A stretch of DNA of 64,000 nucleotides, taken from positions 1 through 64,000 of the forward strand of contig JAWLGR010000019.1 of the NCBI GenBank assembly GCA_041684965.1, written 5' to 3'. This DNA comes from Mariniphaga sp041684965. GTDB lineage: Bacteria; Bacteroidota; Bacteroidia; Bacteroidales; Prolixibacteraceae. Below are positions 52,942-62,835 of this stretch, piece by piece. The notes under the pieces were generated by a model. The model was given only the letters and a program-made list of their open reading frames with translations, was not told the DNA's origin and made no database searches. Made by a program: the position numbers and the translations under genes. Each line of letters opens with the position of its first letter. Positions within the stretch are counted from its first letter, which is position 1.

Positions 52942-53997
52942 ATGGAATTTAAAGCTACAGACATTGCTGCTTTTCTGCACGGTGAAATCATTGGAGAAAG
53001 CAATGTTAAGGTATCGGGCATTTCAAAGATTGAGGAGGGACAACCAGGAACACTCTCTTTTCTTGCCAATCCGAAATATGAAAATTACATTTACAATACT
53101 TTAGCCTCAATTGTTTTGGTCAACAAATCATTTGAGCCTAAAGCATCCATAAAAGCAACCCTTATTAAAGTTGAAAATGCTTATCAGGCATTTGCATCAC
53201 TGCTCGATTTGTATTCTAAAGCAAAAAAGGAAAGCCGCAAAGGAATTGAAACACCCACACAAATTCATGACACTGCAGAATTGGGAGAAGAGCTTTATAT
53301 TGGGGCGTTTACCAGTGTAGGCAGGAATGCAAAAATTGGAAACGGAACGAAAATTTATCCTCAGGTATATATCGGGGATAATGTTTTGGTAGGTGAGAAT
53401 TGTATAGTGTACGCCGGGGTTCGAATTTATGATGACAGCGTAATTGGAAACAACTGCATCCTGCATTCAGGAGCCGTAATTGGATCGGATGGATTTGGTT
53501 TTGCTCCCCAGGATGACGGAACCTATAAAAAAATTCCCCAGCTGGGAAACGTAGTACTGGAAGATGATGTTGAAATCGGGGCCAATTCAGCCATCGACTG
53601 TGGCACTTTTGGGTCAACTATTTTACGCAAGGGAGTAAAAATTGACAATCTTGTTCAAATCGCCCACAATTGTGAAATTGGAGAAAACACTGTAATTGCA
53701 GGGCAAACCGGACTTGCAGGGTCCAGTAAAGTAGGTAAAAATTGCAAATTTGCCGGACAGGTTGGGCTGGCCGGGCACCTGACAATCGGAGATAATGTTC
53801 AGATTGGTGCACAATCGGGGGTTAGCAAATCGATCAAAGACAATGAAATTGTTTTATCTTCGCCTGCATTTAATTATAAAGATGCGATTAAAACTTATAC
53901 AATCATCCGGAACCTGCCTAAATTGCGGGAAGAAGTTATACAACTCCAAAAAGATGTTAAATCCATGAAAAAGGCTGATTCTTCCAATACCAAGTAA
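52942..53997 (+). CDS. lpxD: UDP-3-O-acylglucosamine N-acyltransferase
   Basis: 351 residues. Third step of lipid A synthesis: adds a hydroxyacyl chain from ACP to the glucosamine 2-amine. N-terminal uridine-binding domain (about 1-100, LSFLANPKYENYIYNT), then a left-handed beta-helix of hexapeptide repeats (IGDNVLVGENCIVYAGVRI...), with the catalytic His in QIAHNCEIGENTVIAGQTG, and a C-terminal helix (LREEVIQLQKDVKSMKK) that aids trimer and ACP binding. First of three co-directional genes; 12 nt to the next. Confidence 0.97.
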   Translation: MEFKATDIAAFLHGEIIGESNVKVSGISKIEEGQPGTLSFLANPKYENYIYNTLASIVLVNKSFEPKASIKATLIKVENAYQAFASLLDLYSKAKKESRKGIETPTQIHDTAELGEELYIGAFTSVGRNAKIGNGTKIYPQVYIGDNVLVGENCIVYAGVRIYDDSVIGNNCILHSGAVIGSDGFGFAPQDDGTYKKIPQLGNVVLEDDVEIGANSAIDCGTFGSTILRKGVKIDNLVQIAHNCEIGENTVIAGQTGLAGSSKVGKNCKFAGQVGLAGHLTIGDNVQIGAQSGVSKSIKDNEIVLSSPAFNYKDAIKTYTIIRNLPKLREEVIQLQKDVKSMKKADSSNTK

Positions 53998-54009
53998 ATT
54001 TTTGAAAGG

Positions 54010-55419
54010 ATGATAAAACAAAAGACGCTGGCTAAATCGTTCAAAATAGAGGGGAAAGGCCTGCATACAGGAGTTAATGTTACCATGAACTTCCTACCCG
54101 CACCAGAAAATCATGGCTTTAAATTCAAAAGAGTAGATCTGAAGGATGCACCCGTTATAGATGCCGATGTAGATTTGGTTATCGACACTTCACGAGGCAC
54201 TTTACTTGAATACAATGGTGCCCGCATTGGCACTATCGAACATGCACTTGCAGCTCTTGTAGGAATGGATCTTGACAATGTCCTGATTGAAGTTAATAAT
54301 GAAGAAGCGCCCATTATGGATGGAAGCTCAAGGTATTTTGTGGAAGCTATTGAAAAAGCTGGAATAGTAGAACAAGATGCAGAACGTGATTTTTTTGTAA
54401 TCCAGGAAAAAATTGAACTGTTCGATGAAATATCGGGTTCCAAAATTATTGCCCTGCCCGATGATGACTACCGCCTGAATGTATTGATATCGTTCAAATC
54501 GAGTGTACTAAACAATCAGTTTGCCACACTGGAATCTATCAGTGATTTCAGGCATGAAATAGCCAACTGCCGGACATTTGTATTTCTGCACGAATTGGAA
54601 TTCCTTTTAAACAACAACCTCATTAAAGGTGGGGAACTTAATAATGCCATCGTAATAATAGATAAGGAGGTAGGCCAGACTGAACTTGACAGGTTGGCAG
54701 ATCTGTTTCATCACGACCGGGTAGAGGTAAAACCTCAAGGAATACTCAACAACCTGGAATTGCACTTTGACAATGAATGTGCACGGCATAAATTACTTGA
54801 TGTAATGGGTGATCTTGCATTATGTGGAAAGCGCATCAAAGGACGAATTATCGCATACAAACCAGGGCACCGCCCCAACACGCTGTTTGCGCAAGCTTTA
54901 AAGGATGCATGGAAAAAAACTAAAACAGGGATACCCAGTTACAACCCGGATGAGGAGCCTCTTTTTGACACCACCCTAATCAAAGAATATCTTCCACACA
55001 GATATCCGTTCCTTTTTGTTGATAAAATAATTTCTAAAACGGACACGGAAATAATCGGGATAAAAAATGTCACCCAAAATGAACCTTTTTTCCAGGGTCA
55101 TTTTCCTGATGAACCAGTTATGCCAGGGGTGCTTTTAATTGAAGCTATGGCCCAAACAGGCGGTTTGCTGGTACTCAGTGCGCTTGAAGGAAAATATTCC
55201 ACCTATTTTATCCGGATTGACAATGTTAAATTCCGTAGAAAAGTCATACCAGGGGATACACTAGTTTTCAAACTAACACTAACTTCACCCATCCGTCGTG
55301 GAATGGCCATTATGAGAGGTGTTACCTATGTTGGCAGCCGGGTAGTGGCAGAAGGTGAATTTATGGCACAAATAGTTAAACAACGGGTAAATCACCCGGA
55401 ATCTGTACAAAAATTATGA
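54010..55419 (+). CDS. lpxC/fabZ: Bifunctional LpxC-FabZ
   Basis: 469 residues in one frame. The LpxC half (about 1-305) is the zinc deacetylase for the committed lipid A step: GTIEHALAAL gives the first His, HKLLDVMGDLAL the second His and the Asp. The FabZ half (about 320-469) is the hydroxyacyl-ACP dehydratase of fatty-acid synthesis: LPHRYPFLFVDKI and the catalytic GHFPDEPVMPGVLLIEAMAQTGG (His and Glu). This fusion is standard in Bacteroidota; it couples lipid A and phospholipid synthesis. lpxA overlaps its stop by 4 nt. Confidence 0.97.
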   Translation: MIKQKTLAKSFKIEGKGLHTGVNVTMNFLPAPENHGFKFKRVDLKDAPVIDADVDLVIDTSRGTLLEYNGARIGTIEHALAALVGMDLDNVLIEVNNEEAPIMDGSSRYFVEAIEKAGIVEQDAERDFFVIQEKIELFDEISGSKIIALPDDDYRLNVLISFKSSVLNNQFATLESISDFRHEIANCRTFVFLHELEFLLNNNLIKGGELNNAIVIIDKEVGQTELDRLADLFHHDRVEVKPQGILNNLELHFDNECARHKLLDVMGDLALCGKRIKGRIIAYKPGHRPNTLFAQALKDAWKKTKTGIPSYNPDEEPLFDTTLIKEYLPHRYPFLFVDKIISKTDTEIIGIKNVTQNEPFFQGHFPDEPVMPGVLLIEAMAQTGGLLVLSALEGKYSTYFIRIDNVKFRRKVIPGDTLVFKLTLTSPIRRGMAIMRGVTYVGSRVVAEGEFMAQIVKQRVNHPESVQKL

Positions 55420-56198
55420 AACAACCACTTGCTTATGTACATCCCGATGCTAAAGTTGCTGATAATGTGGTCATCGAACCCTTCGTCTCAATCGACAGGG
55501 ATGTTGTTATTGGTGAAGGAACCCGCATCGGCTCAAGTGTGACCATTCTTTCAGGTACACGTATCGGGAAAAACTGCAACATCTTCCCAGGTGCAGTAAT
55601 TGGCGCTATTCCTCAGGATTTAAAATACAAAGGGGAATATACAACAGTTGAAATAGGGGACAATAACACCATCCGTGAATATGTAACGGTTAATAAGGGT
55701 ACTGCTTCAAAAGGGAAAACAGTAGTCGGAAGCAACAATCTTATAATGGCATATGTACATATTGCTCACGACTGCAATGTTGGCAATTATGTCATTTTAG
55801 GTAACAATACCCAGCTCGCCGGTGAAGTTATAATAGATGACTGGGCAATAATTTCAGGCATGACTGGCATTCACCAGTTTTGTCGTATTGGATCACATGT
55901 TATGGTTGCCGGCGGATCACTGGTCCGAAAAGATGTCCCACCTTTCATCAAGGCAGGTCGGGAGCCACTTTCCTATGTTGGCATAAATTCCATAGGATTG
56001 CGGCGGCGTAATTACTCAAATGAAAAAATCAGGGAAATTCAGGATATTTACCGCTATATCTATCAGAAAGGATTAAATACAGCGCAAGCTGTGGAAATAA
56101 TTGAGGCGGAAATGCCTGCTTCCCAGGAAAGAGATGAAGTGCTTCTGTTTGTGAAAGATTCGAAAAGGGGTATTATAAGAGGATATTTCCCTGATTAA
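55416..56198 (+). CDS. lpxA: UDP-N-acetylglucosamine acyltransferase
   Basis: 260 residues. First step of lipid A synthesis: moves a 3-hydroxyacyl chain from ACP onto UDP-GlcNAc. A left-handed beta-helix (about 1-185) has IGDNNTIREYVTVNKGT and the catalytic His in MAYVHIAHDCNVGN. The C-terminal helices (about 190-260, YVGINSIGLRRRNYSNEKIREIQDIYRYIY) are typical. Its ATG overlaps the lpxC/fabZ stop (ATGA), so it is translationally coupled. Confidence 0.97.
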   Translation: MKQPLAYVHPDAKVADNVVIEPFVSIDRDVVIGEGTRIGSSVTILSGTRIGKNCNIFPGAVIGAIPQDLKYKGEYTTVEIGDNNTIREYVTVNKGTASKGKTVVGSNNLIMAYVHIAHDCNVGNYVILGNNTQLAGEVIIDDWAIISGMTGIHQFCRIGSHVMVAGGSLVRKDVPPFIKAGREPLSYVGINSIGLRRRNYSNEKIREIQDIYRYIYQKGLNTAQAVEIIEAEMPASQERDEVLLFVKDSKRGIIRGYFPD

Positions 56199-56474
56199 TG
56201 CTATAAAACTCACTTTAGTTCCGGATTTTTGTTAATTTGCAACCAACAGTTCAATTGCAGAAAATAACTAATAAAATTGCAGGAGACTAATTGACAGAAA
56301 TACATCTTAAACAACTTATGTTCTATTTCATACGTATAGCATCAAAGTCATTTAATGCAGTCGTTCATCTTCAGTTTACACAGAAAACATATTTACCGGG
56401 AAAAATAAATCATTTCCATGCGACAACTTTTTAACAGCTTTGCATAAGTATTAACGCAGTACTCCGTATACCGG

Positions 56475-57515
56475 TCAGTCCTCCAGATGCTTCCATCCTT
56501 GCGCCTTCAGTGGAATTCTTGCTCCACCCGTCGTAAGCAGGTTTGCTCCTTCCTGCACTTCTGTAATTTCTCCTATAACGGTAAAATCAGGATCGGTTCT
56601 AATTTTTTCTATATCATCAGGAGCCAGGGTGAACAGCAATTCGTAATCTTCGCCCCCATTTAATGCAGCGACCAACGGATTAATATTTAATTCTCCAGCC
56701 ATTCTTTTGGTTTGATTGTCCATTGGCACTTTTTCTTCATGCAGCAGGCAACCCACCTTTGAGTTATTACAAAGATGCAGTATTTCAGATGAAAGACCAT
56801 CAGAAATATCGATCATGGAAGTAGGTTTAATCTGTAATTTTTCAAAGGCATCTACAACATCGGCACGCGCTTCAGGTTTCAGCTGCCTGCCAAGAATATA
56901 ATCATATCCCTGCAACTGCGGCTGCATATCTTTATTTACCTTAAATACCTCGTTCTCCCGTTCAAGCAATTGAAGGCCCATATAGGCACCTCCTAAATCA
57001 CCCGACACGCATAATACATCACCCGGCCGTGCACCACTTCTGTAAACCAGATCCTTCTGAAACGCTTCTCCAATAACACAAATACTAATAGTCAAACCGG
57101 TAAGGGAACTGGTAGTATCCCCACCCACCAAATCGATTCCATAATTTTCGCATGCCTGATAAATACCTGAATACAATTCTTCTACCGCCTCAACGGAAAA
57201 TTTACCAGATAATGCAATACTGACTGTAATCTGCCGCGGACGGGCATTCATGGCATAAATATCTGAAAGATTTACAATAACTGATTTGTAGCCAAGGTGC
57301 TTCAAAGGAACATACATCAGGTTAAAATGCACACCTTCTGTAAGCAAATCGGTAGACAGAACTAAATTTTTTTCACCATAGAACATTACAGCTCCATCAT
57401 CACCTATTCCCATCAGAGTACTCTCATTCCTGGGCTTGAAAGAACGCGTCAACCGTTCTATCAATCCAAATTCGCCCAGCTCAGATATATGTGTTTGTTT
57501 TTTCCCCTCATCCAT
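56475..57515 (-). CDS. thiL: Thiamine-monophosphate kinase
   Basis: 346 residues. It makes thiamine diphosphate, last step of cofactor synthesis; ThDP is also what the E1 enzyme in this window needs. AIRS/PurM-like fold: LMGIGDDGAVMFYGEKNLVLSTDLLTEGVHF, VNLSDIYAMNARP and LVGGDTTSSLTGLTI are the metal/ATP-binding parts, DISDGLSSEILHLC and GGEDYELLFTL follow in the C-terminal half. Monocistronic, convergent to lpxA. Confidence 0.95.
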   Translation of the reverse strand: MDEGKKQTHISELGEFGLIERLTRSFKPRNESTLMGIGDDGAVMFYGEKNLVLSTDLLTEGVHFNLMYVPLKHLGYKSVIVNLSDIYAMNARPRQITVSIALSGKFSVEAVEELYSGIYQACENYGIDLVGGDTTSSLTGLTISICVIGEAFQKDLVYRSGARPGDVLCVSGDLGGAYMGLQLLERENEVFKVNKDMQPQLQGYDYILGRQLKPEARADVVDAFEKLQIKPTSMIDISDGLSSEILHLCNNSKVGCLLHEEKVPMDNQTKRMAGELNINPLVAALNGGEDYELLFTLAPDDIEKIRTDPDFTVIGEITEVQEGANLLTTGGARIPLKAQGWKHLED

Positions 57516-57689
57516 TTAAAAAATTTTTAAGTATTTAACCTCTTGTTATTTATTTAGTTTTTCTTTTGGTCAGGCTGATAACCACCCGTCAGTGATGTAT
57601 GTTCGAAGCCCTCTATTTATTTCTCTGTTAATAAAAGACCAGAAAGTATTCAATTCTTACTAAAAAGAACAAAATTACCTATAGTTTTA

Positions 57690-57697
57690 TATCTTTG
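57690..57697 (+). promoter_or_regulatory. -7 promoter box of sufBCD
   Basis: TATCTTTG fits TAnnTTTG and is 60 nt before the sufB start. No TTG was found at -33. Confidence 0.5.
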
Positions 57698-57757
57698 CAA
57701 TTTATTTGTAAACAGTCTTAATTAACGGATTGTTATTAAACAAAAAAAAGGATTGAA

Positions 57758-59203
57758 ATGACGGAACAAGATAAAATATTATCAGAAGTTACACAGGGGG
57801 AATACAAATATGGTTTTTTCTCCGATATAGAAACAGACATCATTGACAGAGGGTTAAATGAATCTGTTGTACGAACCATCTGGGAAAAGAAAAATGAGCC
57901 CGATTTCATGCTTGAATTTCGTTTAAATGCTTACCGAAAATGGCTAAAGATGAAGTTGCCCAATTGGGCTTATTTAAATATCCCGCCAATTGACTTTCAG
58001 GATATCAGCTATTATGCAGCACCAAGAAAAAAACCTCAGTATGAAAGTTTGGATGAAGTGGATCCCGAATTACTTGAAACTTTCAATAAACTCGGAATTC
58101 CGCTGGAAGAACAGAAACATCTTGCCGGGGTAGCTGTAGACGCCGTGCTTGACAGTGTGTCAGTAAAAACTACGTTCAGAGAAGTATTGGCTGAGCAAGG
58201 GATTATTTTCTGTTCATTCAGTGATGCATTGAAGGATCATCCTGACCTTGTCAGGAAATATATTGGGAAAGCAGTACCAGTTGCAGATAACTACTTTGCA
58301 GCATTAAATTCAGCAGTATTCAGTGATGGTTCCTTTTGCTATATTCCCAAAGGAGTACGTTGCCCGATGGAATTAAGTACTTATTTTAGAATAAATTCAG
58401 CAAACACCGGACAGTTTGAGCGGACACTTATTATAGCCGACGACGATAGTTATGTAAGTTACCTGGAGGGCTGCACTGCACCAATGCGAGATGAAAACCA
58501 GCTCCATGCTGCAGTAGTTGAAATCATTGCCCTTGACCGGGCCGAAGTAAAATATTCAACGGTACAAAACTGGTACCCTGGCGACAAGAATGGGAAAGGT
58601 GGAATTTATAATTTTGTTACAAAACGAGGAGTATGCCGTGGTGTGTCCTCAAAAATCAGTTGGACACAAGTTGAAACAGGATCGGCAATTACCTGGAAAT
58701 ATCCAAGCTGTATTCTGCTGGGAGATAATTCTATTGGAGAATTCAATTCAGTAGCAGTTACCAATAATTTTCAGCAGGCCGACACAGGTTCAAAAATGAC
58801 CCATATCGGAAAAAACACTAAAAGTACAATTATTTCGAAGGGGATTTCTGCCGGTAAAAGTAGCAATTCATACCGGGGATTGGTAAAAGTTCTTCCGGGA
58901 GCAACAAATGCCCGAAATTTTTCACAATGCGATTCACTTTTGCTGAATGATACATGTGGTGCCCATACCTTTCCTTACATTGAAGTGGGAAATAAATCTT
59001 CAATTGTTGAACATGAGGCTACCACTTCAAAAATTGGCGAAGACCAGATTTTTTACTGCAACCAAAGAGGCATTGATACAGAAAAAGCAATTGGTATGAT
59101 TGTAAATGGATATGCCAAGGAGGTACTTAACAAATTGCCTATGGAATTTGCAGTAGAAGCCCAGAAACTATTGCAAATAAGCCTCGAAGGCAGTGTAGGT
59201 TAA
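57758..59203 (+). CDS. sufB: Fe-S cluster assembly protein SufB
   Basis: 481 residues, usual length. Scaffold subunit of the SufBC2D complex on which Fe-S clusters form. Conserved blocks: FCYIPKGVRCPMELSTYFRINS, EGCTAPM, the scaffold Cys in NARNFSQCDSLLLN and EHEATTSKIGEDQIFYCNQRGI. First gene of sufBCD, with a -7 box ahead of it. Confidence 0.97.
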   Translation: MTEQDKILSEVTQGEYKYGFFSDIETDIIDRGLNESVVRTIWEKKNEPDFMLEFRLNAYRKWLKMKLPNWAYLNIPPIDFQDISYYAAPRKKPQYESLDEVDPELLETFNKLGIPLEEQKHLAGVAVDAVLDSVSVKTTFREVLAEQGIIFCSFSDALKDHPDLVRKYIGKAVPVADNYFAALNSAVFSDGSFCYIPKGVRCPMELSTYFRINSANTGQFERTLIIADDDSYVSYLEGCTAPMRDENQLHAAVVEIIALDRAEVKYSTVQNWYPGDKNGKGGIYNFVTKRGVCRGVSSKISWTQVETGSAITWKYPSCILLGDNSIGEFNSVAVTNNFQQADTGSKMTHIGKNTKSTIISKGISAGKSSNSYRGLVKVLPGATNARNFSQCDSLLLNDTCGAHTFPYIEVGNKSSIVEHEATTSKIGEDQIFYCNQRGIDTEKAIGMIVNGYAKEVLNKLPMEFAVEAQKLLQISLEGSVG

Positions 59204-59283
59204 GAATTTTATATTCGAATAAGATAAAAATTAAATACAGTTGTGGTCAGTAAATGATACAGCTCAATATCAAAGTGCAAAAA

Positions 59284-60039
59284 ATGTTATCAATAAAAGA
59301 TTTATATGTTTCTATTGAAGGAAACGAAATTCTCAAAGGGATAAACCTTGAAGTTAAACCAGGTGAAATTCACGCTATAATGGGTCCGAACGGATCAGGG
59401 AAGAGCACCCTTGCCAACGTTTTGGCCGGAAAAGAAGAATTTGAAGTTACCAAAGGTGAAGTCAGTTATTTGGGAGAAGACCTGTTGGATATGTCTCCTG
59501 AAGATCGTGCCAGGAGAGGCTTGTTTCTGAGCTTTCAGTATCCGGTAGAGATTCCGGGAGTCCCAATGGTAAATTTCCTTAAAACTGCTGTAAATGAACA
59601 GCGCAAGTCAAGGGGTGAAAATGAATTAACTGCAGGTGAATTTCTGAAGTTGATGCGCGACAAAAAAGAATTGATTGAAATGGAATCGCAGTTAACCAAC
59701 CGTTCGGTAAACGAAGGTTTTTCGGGAGGAGAAAAGAAGAAAAATGAGATTTTCCAAATGGCTTTACTGGAACCCAAACTAGCCATTCTGGATGAAACCG
59801 ACTCAGGATTGGATATTGATGCGCTAAAAACGGTAGCACATGGGGTGAATGCTTTAAGGGGCCCCAACAATGCCACCATAATTATTACCCATTATCAAAG
59901 GCTACTTGATTACATTATTCCCGATCATGTGCACGTTTTATATAAAGGCAGGATGGTAAAATCGGGAGGCAGGGAACTGGCACTGGAACTTGAGGAGAAA
60001 GGGTACGACTGGGTTAAACAAGAAAATGCATTGCAATAA
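59284..60039 (+). CDS. sufC: Fe-S cluster assembly ATPase SufC
   Basis: 251 residues. ABC-type ATPase that changes the shape of SufBD for cluster building. Walker A GPNGSGKST, signature FSGGEKKKNEI, Walker B LAILDETDSGLD and the SufC-type ending MVKSGGRELALELEEKGYDW. The frame is open from 59254, but ATG 59284 (MLSIKDLYV) is the usual start. Its stop overlaps the sufD start by one base. Confidence 0.97.
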   Translation: MLSIKDLYVSIEGNEILKGINLEVKPGEIHAIMGPNGSGKSTLANVLAGKEEFEVTKGEVSYLGEDLLDMSPEDRARRGLFLSFQYPVEIPGVPMVNFLKTAVNEQRKSRGENELTAGEFLKLMRDKKELIEMESQLTNRSVNEGFSGGEKKKNEIFQMALLEPKLAILDETDSGLDIDALKTVAHGVNALRGPNNATIIITHYQRLLDYIIPDHVHVLYKGRMVKSGGRELALELEEKGYDWVKQENALQ

Positions 60040-61406
60040 TGAGTGTTATAACAGAAAAAGCAGATTTATCACTAAAATATGCAGCACATTACAACGAAGT
60101 GAAAGATAGCCTTTATGAAGGCTCTCCACAAATCCTGAATTCTATGCGGGGGAAGGCTTTGCAGGACTTCATCGCTCAAGGCATTCCCACAAGGAAAGTT
60201 GAGAATTACAAATACACGGATCTTCAACCTTCCTTTGCACCTGAATATGAATTCATCCATAAAAGTGAACCAGTTGAGCTGGATTTAAATGCTGTCTTCA
60301 AATGCGATGTGCCTCAACTTGATACGTATTTAGGATTTATAACAAACGGTTGGTTCTATGAAAATAATCGGCAGTTAAACGAACTACCACAAGGAGTTGT
60401 ACTCAATAGCCTGGAAAAAGCGGGAAACAACCAACCCGATTTATTAGCTAATTATGCAACACTGGCGAATACTGCAGATGATCCTTTGGTAGCATTAAAT
60501 ACATTGTACGCAAAAGATGGTTTTTTTCTACACATTCCACGAAACATGCGTATTGAGAAGCCTATTCAGCTTATTAATTTGCTTCAAGCCAGTCAGGATT
60601 CATTCATTAGCCAGAGGAATTATATTTTTATCGAAGAAGGTGCCGATGTAAAGCTGATTTTATGTGATCATACAATGAATTTAAACCGATATTTAAGCAA
60701 TTCGGTAACCGAAATTTTTCTGGGTCAAAATGCATCCCTTGAATATTACTCATTACAAAACCATCATAATAACTCAACGAGCCTGAATTCGGTATTTATT
60801 CACCAGGAAAAAGATTCCAGGGCAAATACATTATTTTCTACCTTACACGGAGGGGTAATAAGAAATAACCTCAAGTTCATTCTCGACGGGGAAAATGCCG
60901 AAGCAAATCTATTTGGAATGGCTTTTATCGACCGTAAACAACATGTAGATAATTTCACTCAGGTGATTCATGCGAAACCGCATTGTCAGAGCAACCAGAT
61001 ATATAAAAATGTACTTGATGATGAATCATCAGGCGCATTTTCAGGGCGGATCCATGTTGTAAGGGATGCCCAAAAAACCAATGCATTCCAGCGGAACAAC
61101 AATATATTGCTTACCGACAAGGCCACCATGCAAACAAAGCCACAGTTGATTATTGATGCCGACGATGTTAAATGCAGCCATGGTGCAACAATTGGACAAA
61201 TTGACGAAGAAGCGTTGTTTTATCTGCGTGCACGCGGAATTGAAGAAAAAATGGCTCGTTTAATGATGATGAATGCTTTTACCCATGAAGTCATTCAACA
61301 GGTTAAAGTGGAGCCTTTGCGCAACCGGTTAGATGAACTGGTAGATAAAAGATTACGTGGTGAAGTTGCACGATGCCATGATTGTGCCTACAATTGTGAA
61401 AGGTAA
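60039..61406 (+). CDS. sufD: Fe-S cluster assembly protein SufD
   Basis: 455 residues. Paralogue of SufB in the SufBC2D complex, involved in iron entry. Beta-helix core with the conserved His in DDVKCSHGATIGQIDEEALFYLRARGI; N-terminal part has IPTRKVENYKYTDL. It ends in the short Cys-containing tail CHDCAYNCER, which is unusual in E. coli SufD. Third gene of the operon; a terminator follows. Confidence 0.95.
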   Translation: MSVITEKADLSLKYAAHYNEVKDSLYEGSPQILNSMRGKALQDFIAQGIPTRKVENYKYTDLQPSFAPEYEFIHKSEPVELDLNAVFKCDVPQLDTYLGFITNGWFYENNRQLNELPQGVVLNSLEKAGNNQPDLLANYATLANTADDPLVALNTLYAKDGFFLHIPRNMRIEKPIQLINLLQASQDSFISQRNYIFIEEGADVKLILCDHTMNLNRYLSNSVTEIFLGQNASLEYYSLQNHHNNSTSLNSVFIHQEKDSRANTLFSTLHGGVIRNNLKFILDGENAEANLFGMAFIDRKQHVDNFTQVIHAKPHCQSNQIYKNVLDDESSGAFSGRIHVVRDAQKTNAFQRNNNILLTDKATMQTKPQLIIDADDVKCSHGATIGQIDEEALFYLRARGIEEKMARLMMMNAFTHEVIQQVKVEPLRNRLDELVDKRLRGEVARCHDCAYNCER

Positions 61407-61431
61407 TTCAGTGAATCCGAATAGAATTTTC

Positions 61432-61466
61432 ACCCGCAATTTGTACTGTTCATTCAGTTTGCGGGT
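61432..61466 (+). terminator. Terminator of sufBCD
   Basis: ACCCGCAA (61432-61439) pairs with TTGCGGGT (61459-61466), followed by a long T-run. It ends the sufBCD transcript, so sufS must have its own promoter. Confidence 0.85.
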
Positions 61467-61562
61467 ATTTTTTTTATTTTCACTACATGGATTCGTATAA
61501 CAAAAAATATATGCTGGTTCAAAATGCTTTTTCTACCTTTAACGCTCTTTTAACAAAGTAAT

Positions 61563-62783
61563 ATGAATTACGACATACATAAAATAAGGAGCTGTTTTCC
61601 GGTGCTTTCACAAAAGGTGTTTAACAAGCAGCTTGTTTATTTTGACAATGCAGCCTCAACCCAAAAACCTGTGCAGGTTTTAAATGCACAGAAAAAGTTA
61701 CATATCGAGTTTTACGGGAACATTCACCGGGCTGCTCACCATATGGCCGATAAAACCACTATGGAATTTGAAGCTGTTCGTGATAAAGTGAAAAATTTTA
61801 TCAATGCAGAAAGGAGAGAAGAAATTATTTTCACAAAAGGGACTACCGAAAGTGCAAATTTAATCGCATCGTCCTTCGGAGAACAATTTATAACCCGAGG
61901 GAGTGAAATCATAGTTTCTGAAATGGAACATCATTCAAACATCGTTCCCTGGCAGCTGATTGCACTAAATAAAGGTGCCAAAATTATAAAACTTCCTATG
62001 TCAGACTCAGGAGAGTTGCAAACAGGACTTCTTCCCGATTTGATTACATCAAAAACCAAAATAATAGCAATAACTCATGTATCCAATGTATTGGGAACCA
62101 TTAACCCTGTGAAGCAGATAATAGAAACTGCACATTACAGAAGAATTCCTGTATTTATAGACGGAGCCCAGGCAACTCAGCACATTCCGGTAGATGTAAG
62201 GGAACTGGATGCCGATTTTTACGCTTTTTCCGCCCATAAAATGTATGGACCTAACGGTGTGGGCGTATTGTACGGAAAAAGCAGCTGGCTGGAACAGTTA
62301 CCCCCCTACCAAGGTGGCGGAGAAATGATTTCAGAAGTGACCTTTGATAAAACGACCTTTAGTGAAATCCCTTTCAAATTTGAAGCCGGGACACCCAACA
62401 TTACGGGTGTGGTTGCATTTGGTGCAGCCCTTGATCTTATACAGGAGATTGGAGTTGATAATATATTTGAATGGGAGCATGAATTGCTAAATCATGCCAC
62501 CTCCCAGTTAAAAAATATAAACGGACTAAGAATATTTGGGGAAGCTCCCCGGAAATCGGGAGTTATTTCTTTCAATGTTGAAGGCATTCATCCCTTTGAT
62601 ATAGGAACTTTGCTCGATAAAATGGGAATAGCTTTACGCACAGGACATCACTGTGCCGATCCGCTGATGAAATTCTTCAACATTCCTGGGACTGTTAGGA
62701 TATCCTTTGGAATGTATAATACAAAAGAAGAAATCGATCATTTTATGGACGCATTAAACCGAGGCATGGAAATTCTCGGATAA
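61563..62783 (+). CDS. sufS: Cysteine desulfurase SufS
   Basis: 406 residues. PLP enzyme that takes sulfur from cysteine for Fe-S assembly. PLP lysine in FYAFSAHKMYGPNGVG, the catalytic Cys in ALRTGHHCADPLM (RTGHHCA is group II/SufS type), and VSEMEHHSNIVPWQ around the PLP stacking His. It lies 156 bp after sufD, past a terminator. The sulfur acceptor SufE is encoded 1.1 kb further on. Confidence 0.97.
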   Translation: MNYDIHKIRSCFPVLSQKVFNKQLVYFDNAASTQKPVQVLNAQKKLHIEFYGNIHRAAHHMADKTTMEFEAVRDKVKNFINAERREEIIFTKGTTESANLIASSFGEQFITRGSEIIVSEMEHHSNIVPWQLIALNKGAKIIKLPMSDSGELQTGLLPDLITSKTKIIAITHVSNVLGTINPVKQIIETAHYRRIPVFIDGAQATQHIPVDVRELDADFYAFSAHKMYGPNGVGVLYGKSSWLEQLPPYQGGGEMISEVTFDKTTFSEIPFKFEAGTPNITGVVAFGAALDLIQEIGVDNIFEWEHELLNHATSQLKNINGLRIFGEAPRKSGVISFNVEGIHPFDIGTLLDKMGIALRTGHHCADPLMKFFNIPGTVRISFGMYNTKEEIDHFMDALNRGMEILG

Positions 62784-62835
62784 TTGTTCTTTTTAATCAT
62801 CCGGATTTACTGATATTCAACAATTAAATCAGGAA

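Noticed and set aside
54010..55419. LpxC-FabZ fusion as a novel gene fusion
   Set aside because: This bifunctional form is well known and normal in Bacteroidota.
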